From NCBI GenBank assembly GCA_030824295.1, contig JAVBYA010000310.1, positions 1 through 5,475 of the forward strand: 5,475 nucleotides of DNA, written 5' to 3'. Made by a program: the position numbers and the translations under genes. The notes beneath the pieces were generated by a model. The model was not told the DNA's origin. It did not search any database and saw only the letters and a list, made by a program, of their open reading frames with translations. This document shows, piece by piece, positions 1 through 5,475 of the stretch (positions within the stretch are counted from its first letter, which is position 1; the number at the start of each line of letters is the position of its first letter). Source of the DNA: Bacteroidota bacterium (GTDB lineage: Bacteria > Bacteroidota > Ignavibacteria > UBA10030 > UBA8401).

Positions 1-718
1 AACTCTTGGCCATGTACAAGTGCGGCAGGACGAACAGGTTCTTCCCGATCTCAAAGCTCCGTTCGAAATGATATTTTGCACTGTCCGGTTTTCCGCCGAG
101 GTTCTTCGGCGTGGTGGCGAGGATGGCAGCGAAATACAGATGTGCGCTGCCGTAGAAATAATTCTCATCATGCTTCAGGACGAACTCCATCATCGCGTTC
201 ACCTTCGGCAGGTCGCCGAGCACATCCGGGTCCGCGATGCTCACATTGATCAGGTTCCCCCACGCATTCGCCGTCCAGAAGATCATCGGCACATCGTCCT
301 TACCGAACTGTTCCAGTCCTTTTCTGAACTCCGCCTGACCCTGATCGAAGGAACGCGCGAACACATCATTCTTCTTCAGTGAGCGCAGTCCGTAGTCCCG
401 CGCGCGTGCATAGAGCACTTTCGCCTGCTCGGGATTCTCATCCTCCACGAAGCCGAGTGTATAGCCGGTGTATCCCTGCGTCAGCAGGAAAGCAAGATGG
501 TCGTCATCCTTGTCCTTCGCACGGTACAGTGCTTCGAGCAATGTCAGATTGCCGGGAATGGCGCTCTTCGCGAAATCCAGGTCGGATTCTTCGAAGATCG
601 CCAGCAGACCGTAATCGACGATGTTGGTGGTGGCGTTGACGGCGACGGTGTTCACCACACTGCAGGACCAGTGGGTGAAGGAAGAGGCGAGGAGGATCCA
701 GAAGGTCAGCTGTTTCAT
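1..718 (-). CDS. TRAP transporter TatT-family protein (C-terminus cut by window edge)
   Basis: The first 239 residues are visible; the rest lies off the left edge. The N-terminus (MKQLTFWILLASSFTHWSC) is hydrophobic and followed by Cys19, so it is a signal peptide and possibly a lipoprotein signal, although the residues before the Cys (H-W-S) are a poor lipobox. The mature part is helical. It carries segments I associate with the TatT family: LYARARDYGLRSL (102-114), WGNLINVSIAD (153-163), and a late NLGGKPDSAKYHFERS stretch (206-221). TatT proteins (for example Treponema pallidum Tp0956) are TPR-like periplasmic lipoproteins that associate with the TatP substrate-binding protein of TRAP transporters, probably for hydrophobic ligands. 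The ATG at 716-718 is chosen because it gives the signal peptide; a start further upstream is in another frame. No strong Shine-Dalgarno is seen. It is transcribed divergently from the phosphoesterase gene. No TRAP permease or TatP gene is in the window; they could lie beyond the left edge. Family assignment comes from remembered motifs, not a search. Confidence 0.85.
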   Translation of the reverse strand, partial: MKQLTFWILLASSFTHWSCSVVNTVAVNATTNIVDYGLLAIFEESDLDFAKSAIPGNLTLLEALYRAKDKDDDHLAFLLTQGYTGYTLGFVEDENPEQAKVLYARARDYGLRSLKKNDVFARSFDQGQAEFRKGLEQFGKDDVPMIFWTANAWGNLINVSIADPDVLGDLPKVNAMMEFVLKHDENYFYGSAHLYFAAILATTPKNLGGKPDSAKYHFERSFEIGKNLFVLPHLYMAKS

Positions 719-724
719 ATAGCA

Positions 725-755
725 TGAAAATAAATAAATGTTCCGCTATATCCAA
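725..755 (-). promoter_or_regulatory. Candidate promoter for the TatT-family gene
   Basis: Read on the minus strand, TTG (753-755) is followed by a 20-base spacer and then TATTTTCA (725-732). This resembles the Bacteroidota-type pattern TTTG, about 20 bases, TAnnTTTG. The second element sits only six bases from the start codon, so transcription from it would give a nearly leaderless message. That would fit the missing Shine-Dalgarno, but the surrounding DNA is AT-rich and such matches arise easily by chance. Confidence 0.25.
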
Positions 756-769
756 GGTGGAAGGGAACA
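739..769. promoter_or_regulatory. Small inverted repeat, possible operator
   Basis: TGTTCC (739-744) and GGAACA (764-769) form perfect 6-base inverted arms separated by 19 bases. The dyad lies in the divergent intergenic region and overlaps the candidate promoter of the minus-strand gene, a normal place for an operator. The arms are short and the spacer long, so a chance origin is quite possible. There is no U-tract that would make it a terminator. Confidence 0.2.
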
Positions 770-820
770 GGGGAAAATGAAAAAAACTTAAGGTTTATCA
801 GTGATTTGCCGCAACGAGAC

Positions 821-851
821 TTGCTTCCTTGTTACTATTCGGGTACTTTTA
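821..851 (+). promoter_or_regulatory. Candidate promoter for the phosphoesterase/two-component operon
   Basis: TTG (821-823), a 20-base spacer, then TACTTTTA (844-851). This fits TTTG/TAnnTTTG spacing and can also be read as a weak sigma-70 promoter, TTGCTT - 17 bases - TACTTT. A start just downstream would leave a short leader that still includes the ribosome binding site at 861-867. Confidence 0.3.
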
Positions 852-860
852 TCCATCATT

Positions 861-867
861 GGAAAGG
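861..867 (+). promoter_or_regulatory. Ribosome binding site that decides the GTG start at 875
   Basis: GGAAAGG lies seven bases upstream of the GTG at 875-877. The same reading frame is open further upstream, with a possible TTG start at 806. That TTG has no comparable site, and starting there would put 23 mostly polar residues in front of an otherwise classic signal peptide. Confidence 0.55.
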
Positions 868-874
868 TCCACTC

Positions 875-2251
875 GTGAAATCGTTACTCCGCCTTCTTGC
901 CGTTCTCTCTATTACTATACTGTTCGTTTCCGCACAGCCCTCTGCCCTCCGTTCCGGTCCCATGGTCGGATACGGAACCATGACCGAGGTGATGCTCTGG
1001 GTGCAGACTACCAAACCGGCAACGGTCCAGTACCGGTATTGGAATACGGCAGAACCGAAGAAGATCTACACCAGCACGGTGACCGCCGTGACCGGCGAAG
1101 AACCGTATATCGCCAAAACAGTCATCGGCGGCCTGAAACCGGGAATGAAATTCACGTATGAACTGCTTCTCGACGGTAAACCGGTAAAGAGAACATATCC
1201 CCTTCGCTTCCAGACGCAGCCGCTCTGGCAATGGCGGACCGATCCGCCCTCCTTCACCGTTGCATTCGGCTCCTGCAATTTCGTGAACGAACCGGAGATC
1301 GATCGTCCGGGGAAGCCGTACGGCAGCGATCACGAGATCTTCACCACCATCGCCGCGAAACAGCCGGACCTCTTCATCTGGGGAGGCGACAACACTTACC
1401 TGCGCGAGGTGGACTGGGATTCACGCTCCGGCATCATCCACCGTCACACCCACACCCGGTCCCTTCCGGAACTGCAGCCGTTGTTGGGCGGAACGCACAA
1501 TGTCGCGATCTGGGATGACCACGATTTCGGTCCGAACGATGCGGACCGTACCTATGCGCTGAAGAAGGAATCGCTTGAGATCTACAAACAATTCTGGGCC
1601 AACCGCTCCTATGGAACGGACGGGACCGAAGGAACGTTCAGCCGTTTCGTCTGGAACGATGTGGAATTCTTCCTGCTGGACGACCGGTATCACCGGTCAC
1701 CGAACGATGCACCGACCAACGGACAGAAGACGATGTTCGGCAAAGAACAGCTGCAATGGCTGAAGGATGCACTCACGAACAGCGCCGGTAACCGGGATAT
1801 CAGCTTCCGCATCATCGTCAACGGCAATCAGATCCTGAACACCAAGGGGGCGTTCGCTGAAATGCTCACGCAGTTCCCCTCCGACTATGACGAACTGCTC
1901 GGGCACATCCGCTCACAAAAGATCCCCGGCATCCTCTTCCTTACCGGCGACCGGCATATGACGGAACTGATCGCGCTCAAAGACTCGTCCTTCTATACAT
2001 TGTATGATTTTACCAGCTCGGCGCTCACCTCCGGTCTTACCTCGCTCAAGGACCGCAACGGCGATTGGACGCCGGAGTACACCAATCCTCTCCGCGTGGA
2101 AGGGACGCTGGTGAACGACAAACACAATTTCGGGATGCTCACCGTCAGCGGAAAGCGGCGGGAACGGGTGCTGACGATGGAATGTTATGACCTGACCGGG
2201 GCTCTGCGGTGGAGCAGAGCGGTCCCTGCATCGTCCCTGCGGGTGCCGTGA
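875..2251 (+). CDS. Exported PhoD-like metallophosphoesterase (alkaline phosphatase D family)
   Basis: This 458-residue protein is predicted to hydrolyse phosphomono- or phosphodiesters outside the cytoplasm; the substrate cannot be told from sequence. Residues 1-20 are a signal peptide with a likely signal peptidase I site after VSA (18-20). Residues about 25-115 look like the beta-sandwich PhoD N-terminal domain. The catalytic domain follows with recognisable metal-site motifs: FGSCN (131-135), PDLFIWGGDNTY (164-175, Asp172), WDDHDFGPND (213-222), LLDDRYHRS (267-275), NGNQI (316-320) and FLTGDRHMTEL (355-365, Asp359 and His361). WDDHD-G-ND and GD-Y mark the PhoD-like branch of metallophosphoesterases, and all expected motifs are present, so the enzyme is probably active. 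The GTG start at 875 is chosen for its ribosome binding site and signal peptide; a TTG at 806 is the in-frame alternative. The TGA stop overlaps the next gene's ATG by one base, indicating co-transcription with the two-component genes. The phoD symbol is withheld because orthology is unproven. Confidence 0.9.
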   Translation: MKSLLRLLAVLSITILFVSAQPSALRSGPMVGYGTMTEVMLWVQTTKPATVQYRYWNTAEPKKIYTSTVTAVTGEEPYIAKTVIGGLKPGMKFTYELLLDGKPVKRTYPLRFQTQPLWQWRTDPPSFTVAFGSCNFVNEPEIDRPGKPYGSDHEIFTTIAAKQPDLFIWGGDNTYLREVDWDSRSGIIHRHTHTRSLPELQPLLGGTHNVAIWDDHDFGPNDADRTYALKKESLEIYKQFWANRSYGTDGTEGTFSRFVWNDVEFFLLDDRYHRSPNDAPTNGQKTMFGKEQLQWLKDALTNSAGNRDISFRIIVNGNQILNTKGAFAEMLTQFPSDYDELLGHIRSQKIPGILFLTGDRHMTELIALKDSSFYTLYDFTSSALTSGLTSLKDRNGDWTPEYTNPLRVEGTLVNDKHNFGMLTVSGKRRERVLTMECYDLTGALRWSRAVPASSLRVP

Positions 2252-2979
2252 TGAAACAACAGAGTGAGACGACCATGAAGCGCAGTAAAACGACATTAGG
2301 TTCCATCCTCGTGATCGAAGACGAGAAGAAGATCGCCGCCCTCATCCGTAAAGGTCTGGAAGAGGAAGGATATGCTGTGGAAGATGCCGCGGACGGTGAA
2401 AAAGGGGAACAGCTGGCCAAGGAGCGTTCCTTCGACCTGGTGCTGCTGGATATCATGCTTCCGAAGAAGGACGGCATCCAGGTGCTGGCCGCACTGCGTG
2501 ACGGCGGCATCGACACACCGGTGCTGATGCTCACCGCCAAAGGGACGGTGGAGGACCGCGTGAAAGGTCTCGACACCGGTGCGGATGACTATCTGGTGAA
2601 ACCGTTCGCCATCACCGAGCTGCTGGCGCGCGTCCGCTCACTGCTGCGCCGCAAGAAAGGTGCGGAACGCTCCGCCACCACGCTCGCCATCGCGGACCTG
2701 ACGCTGGACCTGGTCGCGCGGAAGGTGTTCCGCGGCGGCAAGGCGATCGACCTCACATCCAAAGAATTCGCACTGCTCGAGCTCTTCCTGCGGAACAAGA
2801 ACAAGACGCTCAGCCGCAGCACCATCACCGAACATATCTGGAACTACAATTTCGACACTGGTACGAACATCATCGATGTGTACATCAACCATCTCCGTGC
2901 GAAGATCGACGGCGGGTTCGACCGGAAACTGCTGCAGACCATCCGCGGCGTCGGCTACGTCCTGAAAGAGAACCCGTAG
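2251..2979 (+). CDS. OmpR/PhoB-family response regulator
   Basis: This is a 242-residue DNA-binding response regulator, expected to be phosphorylated by the kinase encoded immediately downstream. The receiver domain (about 18-132) has the acidic pair Glu23-Asp24, the phosphoacceptor Asp67 in LVLLDIMLPKKDG, the switch Thr95 in MLTAK, and Lys117 in LVKPF. The C-terminal winged helix (about 145-240) has DLTSKEFALLELFL, a recognition-helix region NIIDVYINHLRAKID and the terminal RGVGYVL, all typical of OmpR-type regulators. By general look it is closest to the CusR/CzcR style, but that does not establish metal sensing. The ATG at 2251 overlaps the upstream stop (TGATG), suggesting translational coupling. 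A second in-frame ATG at 2275 would give 234 residues and a shorter, more usual lead-in to the first beta strand, with the phosphoacceptor then Asp59. Neither start has a strong Shine-Dalgarno. The stop is one base before the kinase start. Targets are unknown; autoregulation of the operon is plausible. Confidence 0.95.
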   Translation: MKQQSETTMKRSKTTLGSILVIEDEKKIAALIRKGLEEEGYAVEDAADGEKGEQLAKERSFDLVLLDIMLPKKDGIQVLAALRDGGIDTPVLMLTAKGTVEDRVKGLDTGADDYLVKPFAITELLARVRSLLRRKKGAERSATTLAIADLTLDLVARKVFRGGKAIDLTSKEFALLELFLRNKNKTLSRSTITEHIWNYNFDTGTNIIDVYINHLRAKIDGGFDRKLLQTIRGVGYVLKENP

Positions 2980-2980
2980 C

Positions 2981-4507
2981 ATGAAGAATGTGCGCCGGTC
3001 CATCCGGTTCAAACTGACCCTTTATTATTCGCTCATCGTGAGCGCCACGCTGGTCGCGTTCGGCGTGAGCGCATATTATTTCACCGAACAGAACCTCCTG
3101 GCCAGCCTGGACCGGTCGCTGTACAACGAAGTGGTCTGGCTGAAGAACTTCATCGAGCCGCGCGCCAACCGGGTGAAACTGAAACGTCAGCGCATCGCCC
3201 CGAAGCAGCAGGCCATCAACGAGACCCAGTCCCCCACGCAGCCCATCCGCAAATCGGATGAAGTGGAGATCAAAGCGGATTCCGTCGACGTGGAATTCGA
3301 TGCCATCTGGAACCAGATCTACGAGCACACGCTGCTCACACCGAAGAAACAGATCATCCAGATCAAGGACCGGAACGGCGACATCCTCTACAAGTCCGGA
3401 CTGGGAAAGGAAGAGATCGCGTTCGATGATGTGCCGCAGGATATCACCAAGCTGGTCACCATCTGGAATGCGAAAGGACAGCCGCTCCGCCTCGCGGTCA
3501 GTCAGGACCGTACGATGAAGGTCTATGTGGCCTATCCGATCTCCGAGATCAACGATGTGCTGGCGAACCTCTTCTCCATCTTCATCCTGCTCATCCCTGT
3601 TGCCGTGGTCATCTCCGTCGGCGGCGGATGGTTCCTCGCTTCCCGTTCCTTCAAACCGGTGGACGATATCGCACGGACGGCGCGGGCCATCACCGCGCAC
3701 AATCTGGACCAACGCATCCCTCCCACCGGTGTGGATGACGAACTCGGGCGTCTCATCGCCACCTTCAACGAGATGTTCAGCCGTCTGCAGCTCTCCTTCG
3801 CCCAGATCCAGCAGTTCTCCAGCGATGCGTCGCACGAGCTGCGCACGCCGCTCACCATCATGCGGGGGGAACTGGAACTCGCTCTCCGCTCCAAGAAGAA
3901 CTCTTCCGAGGAGTACCGCAAGGTCCTCTCCAGTGCACTGGAAGAGACGATGCATATGACCTCCATCATCGAGAATCTTCTGACGCTCGCCAAAGCGGAC
4001 CGCGGCTTCACGCAGCTGAAGAACGAGGATGTGTGGCTCCGCCCGGTGGTGCAGGACCTGTTCGAGGACGGCGAGATGCTCGCCGAGCGGAAACAGATCA
4101 CCGTCCGGCTCGGCGCGCTGGACGATGCGCTGGTGCTGGGTGATTCCGTCCGTCTCCGTCAGCTCTTCCTGAATCTGATCGATAACGCCATCAAATACAC
4201 GCCCGAACACGGCACCGTCGAGATCTCCCTCGTGCGCGATCACCGGTATGCCCGCGTACAGATCAAGGATACGGGAGTCGGCATCCCTGCCGAGGAACTT
4301 CCGAAGATCTACGACCGCTTCTACCGCGCGGACAAGGCGCGCACGCGCGAACTGGGCGGCAGCGGACTCGGACTCTCCATCGCGAAATGGATCGTGGACA
4401 TCCACGGCGGCACCATCACGGTGGAAAGCGCGGTGAATGCCGGCACCACGTTCACAGTATCGCTCCCTCTGAAACCGCCGTCACCGCAGCTCGAGATCTT
4501 CACCTGA
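2981..4507 (+). CDS. Membrane sensor histidine kinase with HAMP domain
   Basis: This 508-residue inner-membrane kinase is the likely partner of the response regulator one base upstream. Order of parts: a basic cytoplasmic N-terminus; TM1 (about 11-33); a periplasmic sensor region of about 160 residues; TM2 (about 195-220); HAMP (about 219-272); a dimerisation/phosphoacceptor helix with SDASHELRTP (His285); and a HATPase_c domain. In the last, the N-box is LNLIDNAIKYTP (397-408, Asn402), G1 is DTGVGIP (430-436), the F-box region is IYDRFYRAD (443-451), and G2 is GGSGLGLSI (459-467). All catalytic boxes are intact, so it should be active. The sensor region contains a charged, Lys/Gln/Glu-rich stretch (about 60-105) and then a part ending in a beta-like RNGDILYKSG and VYVAYPISEI; I recognise no named sensor domain. 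General architecture resembles CusS/heavy-metal-type and other HAMP kinases, but the ligand is unknown. The ATG at 2981 gives a standard N-terminus just before TM1. Confidence 0.95.
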   Translation: MKNVRRSIRFKLTLYYSLIVSATLVAFGVSAYYFTEQNLLASLDRSLYNEVVWLKNFIEPRANRVKLKRQRIAPKQQAINETQSPTQPIRKSDEVEIKADSVDVEFDAIWNQIYEHTLLTPKKQIIQIKDRNGDILYKSGLGKEEIAFDDVPQDITKLVTIWNAKGQPLRLAVSQDRTMKVYVAYPISEINDVLANLFSIFILLIPVAVVISVGGGWFLASRSFKPVDDIARTARAITAHNLDQRIPPTGVDDELGRLIATFNEMFSRLQLSFAQIQQFSSDASHELRTPLTIMRGELELALRSKKNSSEEYRKVLSSALEETMHMTSIIENLLTLAKADRGFTQLKNEDVWLRPVVQDLFEDGEMLAERKQITVRLGALDDALVLGDSVRLRQLFLNLIDNAIKYTPEHGTVEISLVRDHRYARVQIKDTGVGIPAEELPKIYDRFYRADKARTRELGGSGLGLSIAKWIVDIHGGTITVESAVNAGTTFTVSLPLKPPSPQLEIFT

Positions 4508-4574
4508 CATCCGGCGGTCCACTCCGGCGCTGCCTTCCCCATGCATTATTGTCCCTGATTTCCAGCCGCATTCG

Positions 4575-4605
4575 TTGCATTTTGGCGGGTGATTGACTAT
4601 TTTTT
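4575..4605 (+). promoter_or_regulatory. Candidate promoter for the permease gene
   Basis: TTG (4575-4577), a 20-base spacer, then TATTTTTT (4598-4605). As a sigma-70 reading it is TTGCAT - 17 bases - TATTTT, four of six matches in each box. It has the same spacing as the candidate upstream of the phosphoesterase gene. It would leave a leader of roughly 40 bases before the permease start. Confidence 0.4.
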
Positions 4606-4643
4606 CGCACGCAGAACATGATCCCTTCCGGTCCATCTATTTT

Positions 4644-4648
4644 AGGAG
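4644..4648 (+). promoter_or_regulatory. Ribosome binding site of the permease gene
   Basis: AGGAG, six bases before the ATG at 4655-4657. It is the clearest Shine-Dalgarno in the window and fixes the permease start. An ATG at 4618 is in another frame. Confidence 0.7.
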
Positions 4649-4654
4649 CACTGC

Positions 4655-5475
4655 ATGCCTCATCAAGCACACGAAACCTCCCTTGCACGGAGACTGACGC
4701 TCACCAACGGCATCATGGTCGTTATCGGTTCCATCATCGGTTCCGGTATCTTCCTGACGCCGCAGAATGTTGCCGCGAACGTCGATGTGCCGGGATTGAT
4801 GATCGGCGTCTGGATCCTGACCGGGCTGCTGACGCTCGCCGGCGCGCTGACGAATGCCGAAGTGGCGAGTCTCATCCCTGAGGCGGGCGGACAATACGTC
4901 TTCTTCCGCGTGACCTTCGGTCAATTGACGGCGTTCCTGTACGGATGGACCACGTTCATCGTCTATCAGACCGGCTCCATCGCTGCCATTGCGGTTGCCT
5001 TCGCAAAGTATCTCGGGTATTTTGTCGACCTTCCCAATCTCGGACCGGAACTGGAAGCATGGCAGCTTCCTCTTATCGGCAACATCTTCCCGCTGAAGGA
5101 TATCGGCGTGACGATGGTCGCCATCGGCGCCATCATCACCGTTACCGCCATCAATTATTTTGGTGTGCAGTTCGGCGGGATGATCCAAAATGTCTTCACC
5201 GTTCTGAAAGTGATCGCCATCGGCGCCATCATCGTCCTTGCCTTCTCCTCCGGCAAAGGGAATGTCGACAATTTCTTCCCTCTCTGGGGAATGCCCTCTT
5301 CCGGTTCGCTGATGGCGGCGGTCGGCGTGGCGATGATCGCAACATTGTGGTCGTATGACGGCTGGAACTCGCTGACATACCTGGCGGGCGAGGTGATCGA
5401 GCCGCAGAAGAACATCCCGCGTGCGCTCATCATCGGGACGCTCGTGGTGATCCTGATCTATGTCACGACGAACAT
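4655..5475 (+). CDS. APC-superfamily amino acid permease (C-terminus cut by window edge)
   Basis: The first 273 residues are visible; the family is usually about 430-500 residues, so somewhat over half is here. It is an inner-membrane secondary transporter, probably for amino acids, by proton symport or exchange. After a short polar N-terminus, TM1 carries the unwound-helix signature GSIIGSGIF (25-33), which in APC-fold proteins forms part of the substrate site. TM2 follows (about 47-68) with Glu69 and then PEAGGQYVFF (75-84), a conserved APC/LAT loop. Further hydrophobic segments lie at about 93-124, 150-170 and 180-198. The region ATLWSYDGWNSLTYLAGEV (229-247) followed by PQKNIPRAL (250-258) is typical of the LAT-like/AA_permease_2 branch around TM6. 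The reading frame is intact to the window end. The substrate cannot be read from this part. It probably has its own promoter, though the preceding operon is on the same strand with no clear terminator between. Confidence 0.92.
   Translation, partial: MPHQAHETSLARRLTLTNGIMVVIGSIIGSGIFLTPQNVAANVDVPGLMIGVWILTGLLTLAGALTNAEVASLIPEAGGQYVFFRVTFGQLTAFLYGWTTFIVYQTGSIAAIAVAFAKYLGYFVDLPNLGPELEAWQLPLIGNIFPLKDIGVTMVAIGAIITVTAINYFGVQFGGMIQNVFTVLKVIAIGAIIVLAFSSGKGNVDNFFPLWGMPSSGSLMAAVGVAMIATLWSYDGWNSLTYLAGEVIEPQKNIPRALIIGTLVVILIYVTTN

Larger units (their letters stand above)
4508..4654. other. Intergenic region between the kinase and permease genes
   Basis: This 147-base gap holds a candidate promoter (4575-4605) and a ribosome binding site (4644-4648) for the permease. 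Near the kinase stop, TCCGGCG occurs twice as a direct repeat (4510-4516 and 4523-4529). I found no convincing stem followed by a T-tract, so no intrinsic terminator can be called for the upstream operon; some read-through into the permease gene is possible. Confidence 0.6.

Noticed and set aside
20..382. Plus-strand open frame of 120 codons opposite the TatT gene
   Set aside because: The minus-strand frame has a signal peptide and family motifs; the plus-strand product has none and lies wholly inside it.
784..814. Short palindromes AAAC-TTAAG-GTTT (784-796) and TTGC-C-GCAA (806-814)
   Set aside because: Arms are only four bases each, with no repetition elsewhere in the window; not enough to call operators.
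806..874. TTG start giving a 23-residue longer phosphoesterase
   Set aside because: It would place a polar extension before a classic signal peptide, overlaps the candidate promoter, and lacks a ribosome binding site comparable to the one before GTG 875.
2885..4405. Long open frame (506 codons) on the minus strand, opposite the kinase gene
   Set aside because: It is the antisense shadow of an intact kinase gene whose codon bias removes stops on the other strand. Its translation is Asp/Glu/His/Arg-rich without family motifs, membrane segments or domains.
4510..4529. TCCGGCG direct repeat just after the kinase stop as a terminator or regulatory repeat
   Set aside because: Two copies of 7 bases in GC-rich DNA are easily chance. 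They are direct, not inverted, and no T-tract follows.
4637..5188. Minus-strand open frame of 183 codons opposite the permease gene
   Set aside because: The plus strand encodes a clear APC permease with a Shine-Dalgarno; the minus-strand product is acidic, His-rich and without motifs, as expected of a shadow.

Overview
This window looks like an ordinary stretch of a Gram-negative bacterial chromosome. By eye the GC content is moderate to high (mid-50s percent; not computed). It holds five protein-coding genes, two of them cut by the window edges. A Gram-negative host is suggested by a TatT-type periplasmic/lipoprotein component, an exported metallophosphoesterase and a sensor kinase with a periplasmic domain. 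The phylum cannot be fixed from this sequence. The promoter-like elements (TTG, 20 nt, then TAnnTTT) would suit the Bacteroidota/Ignavibacteria side, but two genes also have usable Shine-Dalgarno sequences. No RNA gene, mobile element, CRISPR array or clear terminator was found.

Layout from left to right. Bases 1-718 (minus strand) encode the N-terminal 239 residues of a TatT-family protein, the TPR-like partner of TRAP transporters. A 156-base divergent intergenic region (719-874) carries candidate promoters for both flanking genes and a small dyad. On the plus strand there follow an exported PhoD-like metallophosphoesterase (875-2251), an OmpR-type response regulator (2251-2979) and a HAMP-containing sensor histidine kinase (2981-4507). 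These three are joined by a one-base stop/start overlap and a one-base gap, so they very probably form one operon. After a 147-base gap with a candidate promoter and a good ribosome binding site, an APC-superfamily amino acid permease begins at 4655 and runs off the right edge.

The genes suggest an envelope nutrient-handling neighbourhood. The kinase senses an unknown periplasmic signal and phosphorylates the regulator. The phosphoesterase, translated from the same message, would act on phosphoesters outside the cytoplasm. The flanking genes are transport-related but carry their own likely promoters. Whether the two-component system controls the phosphoesterase, the permease or the TatT gene is inference only.

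I saw nothing that supports a wholly new system. The most notable points are the tight phosphoesterase/two-component arrangement, a kinase sensor region with a long charged insertion and no recognised fold, a TatT protein with a poor lipobox, and a promoter-like pattern shared by three transcription units.
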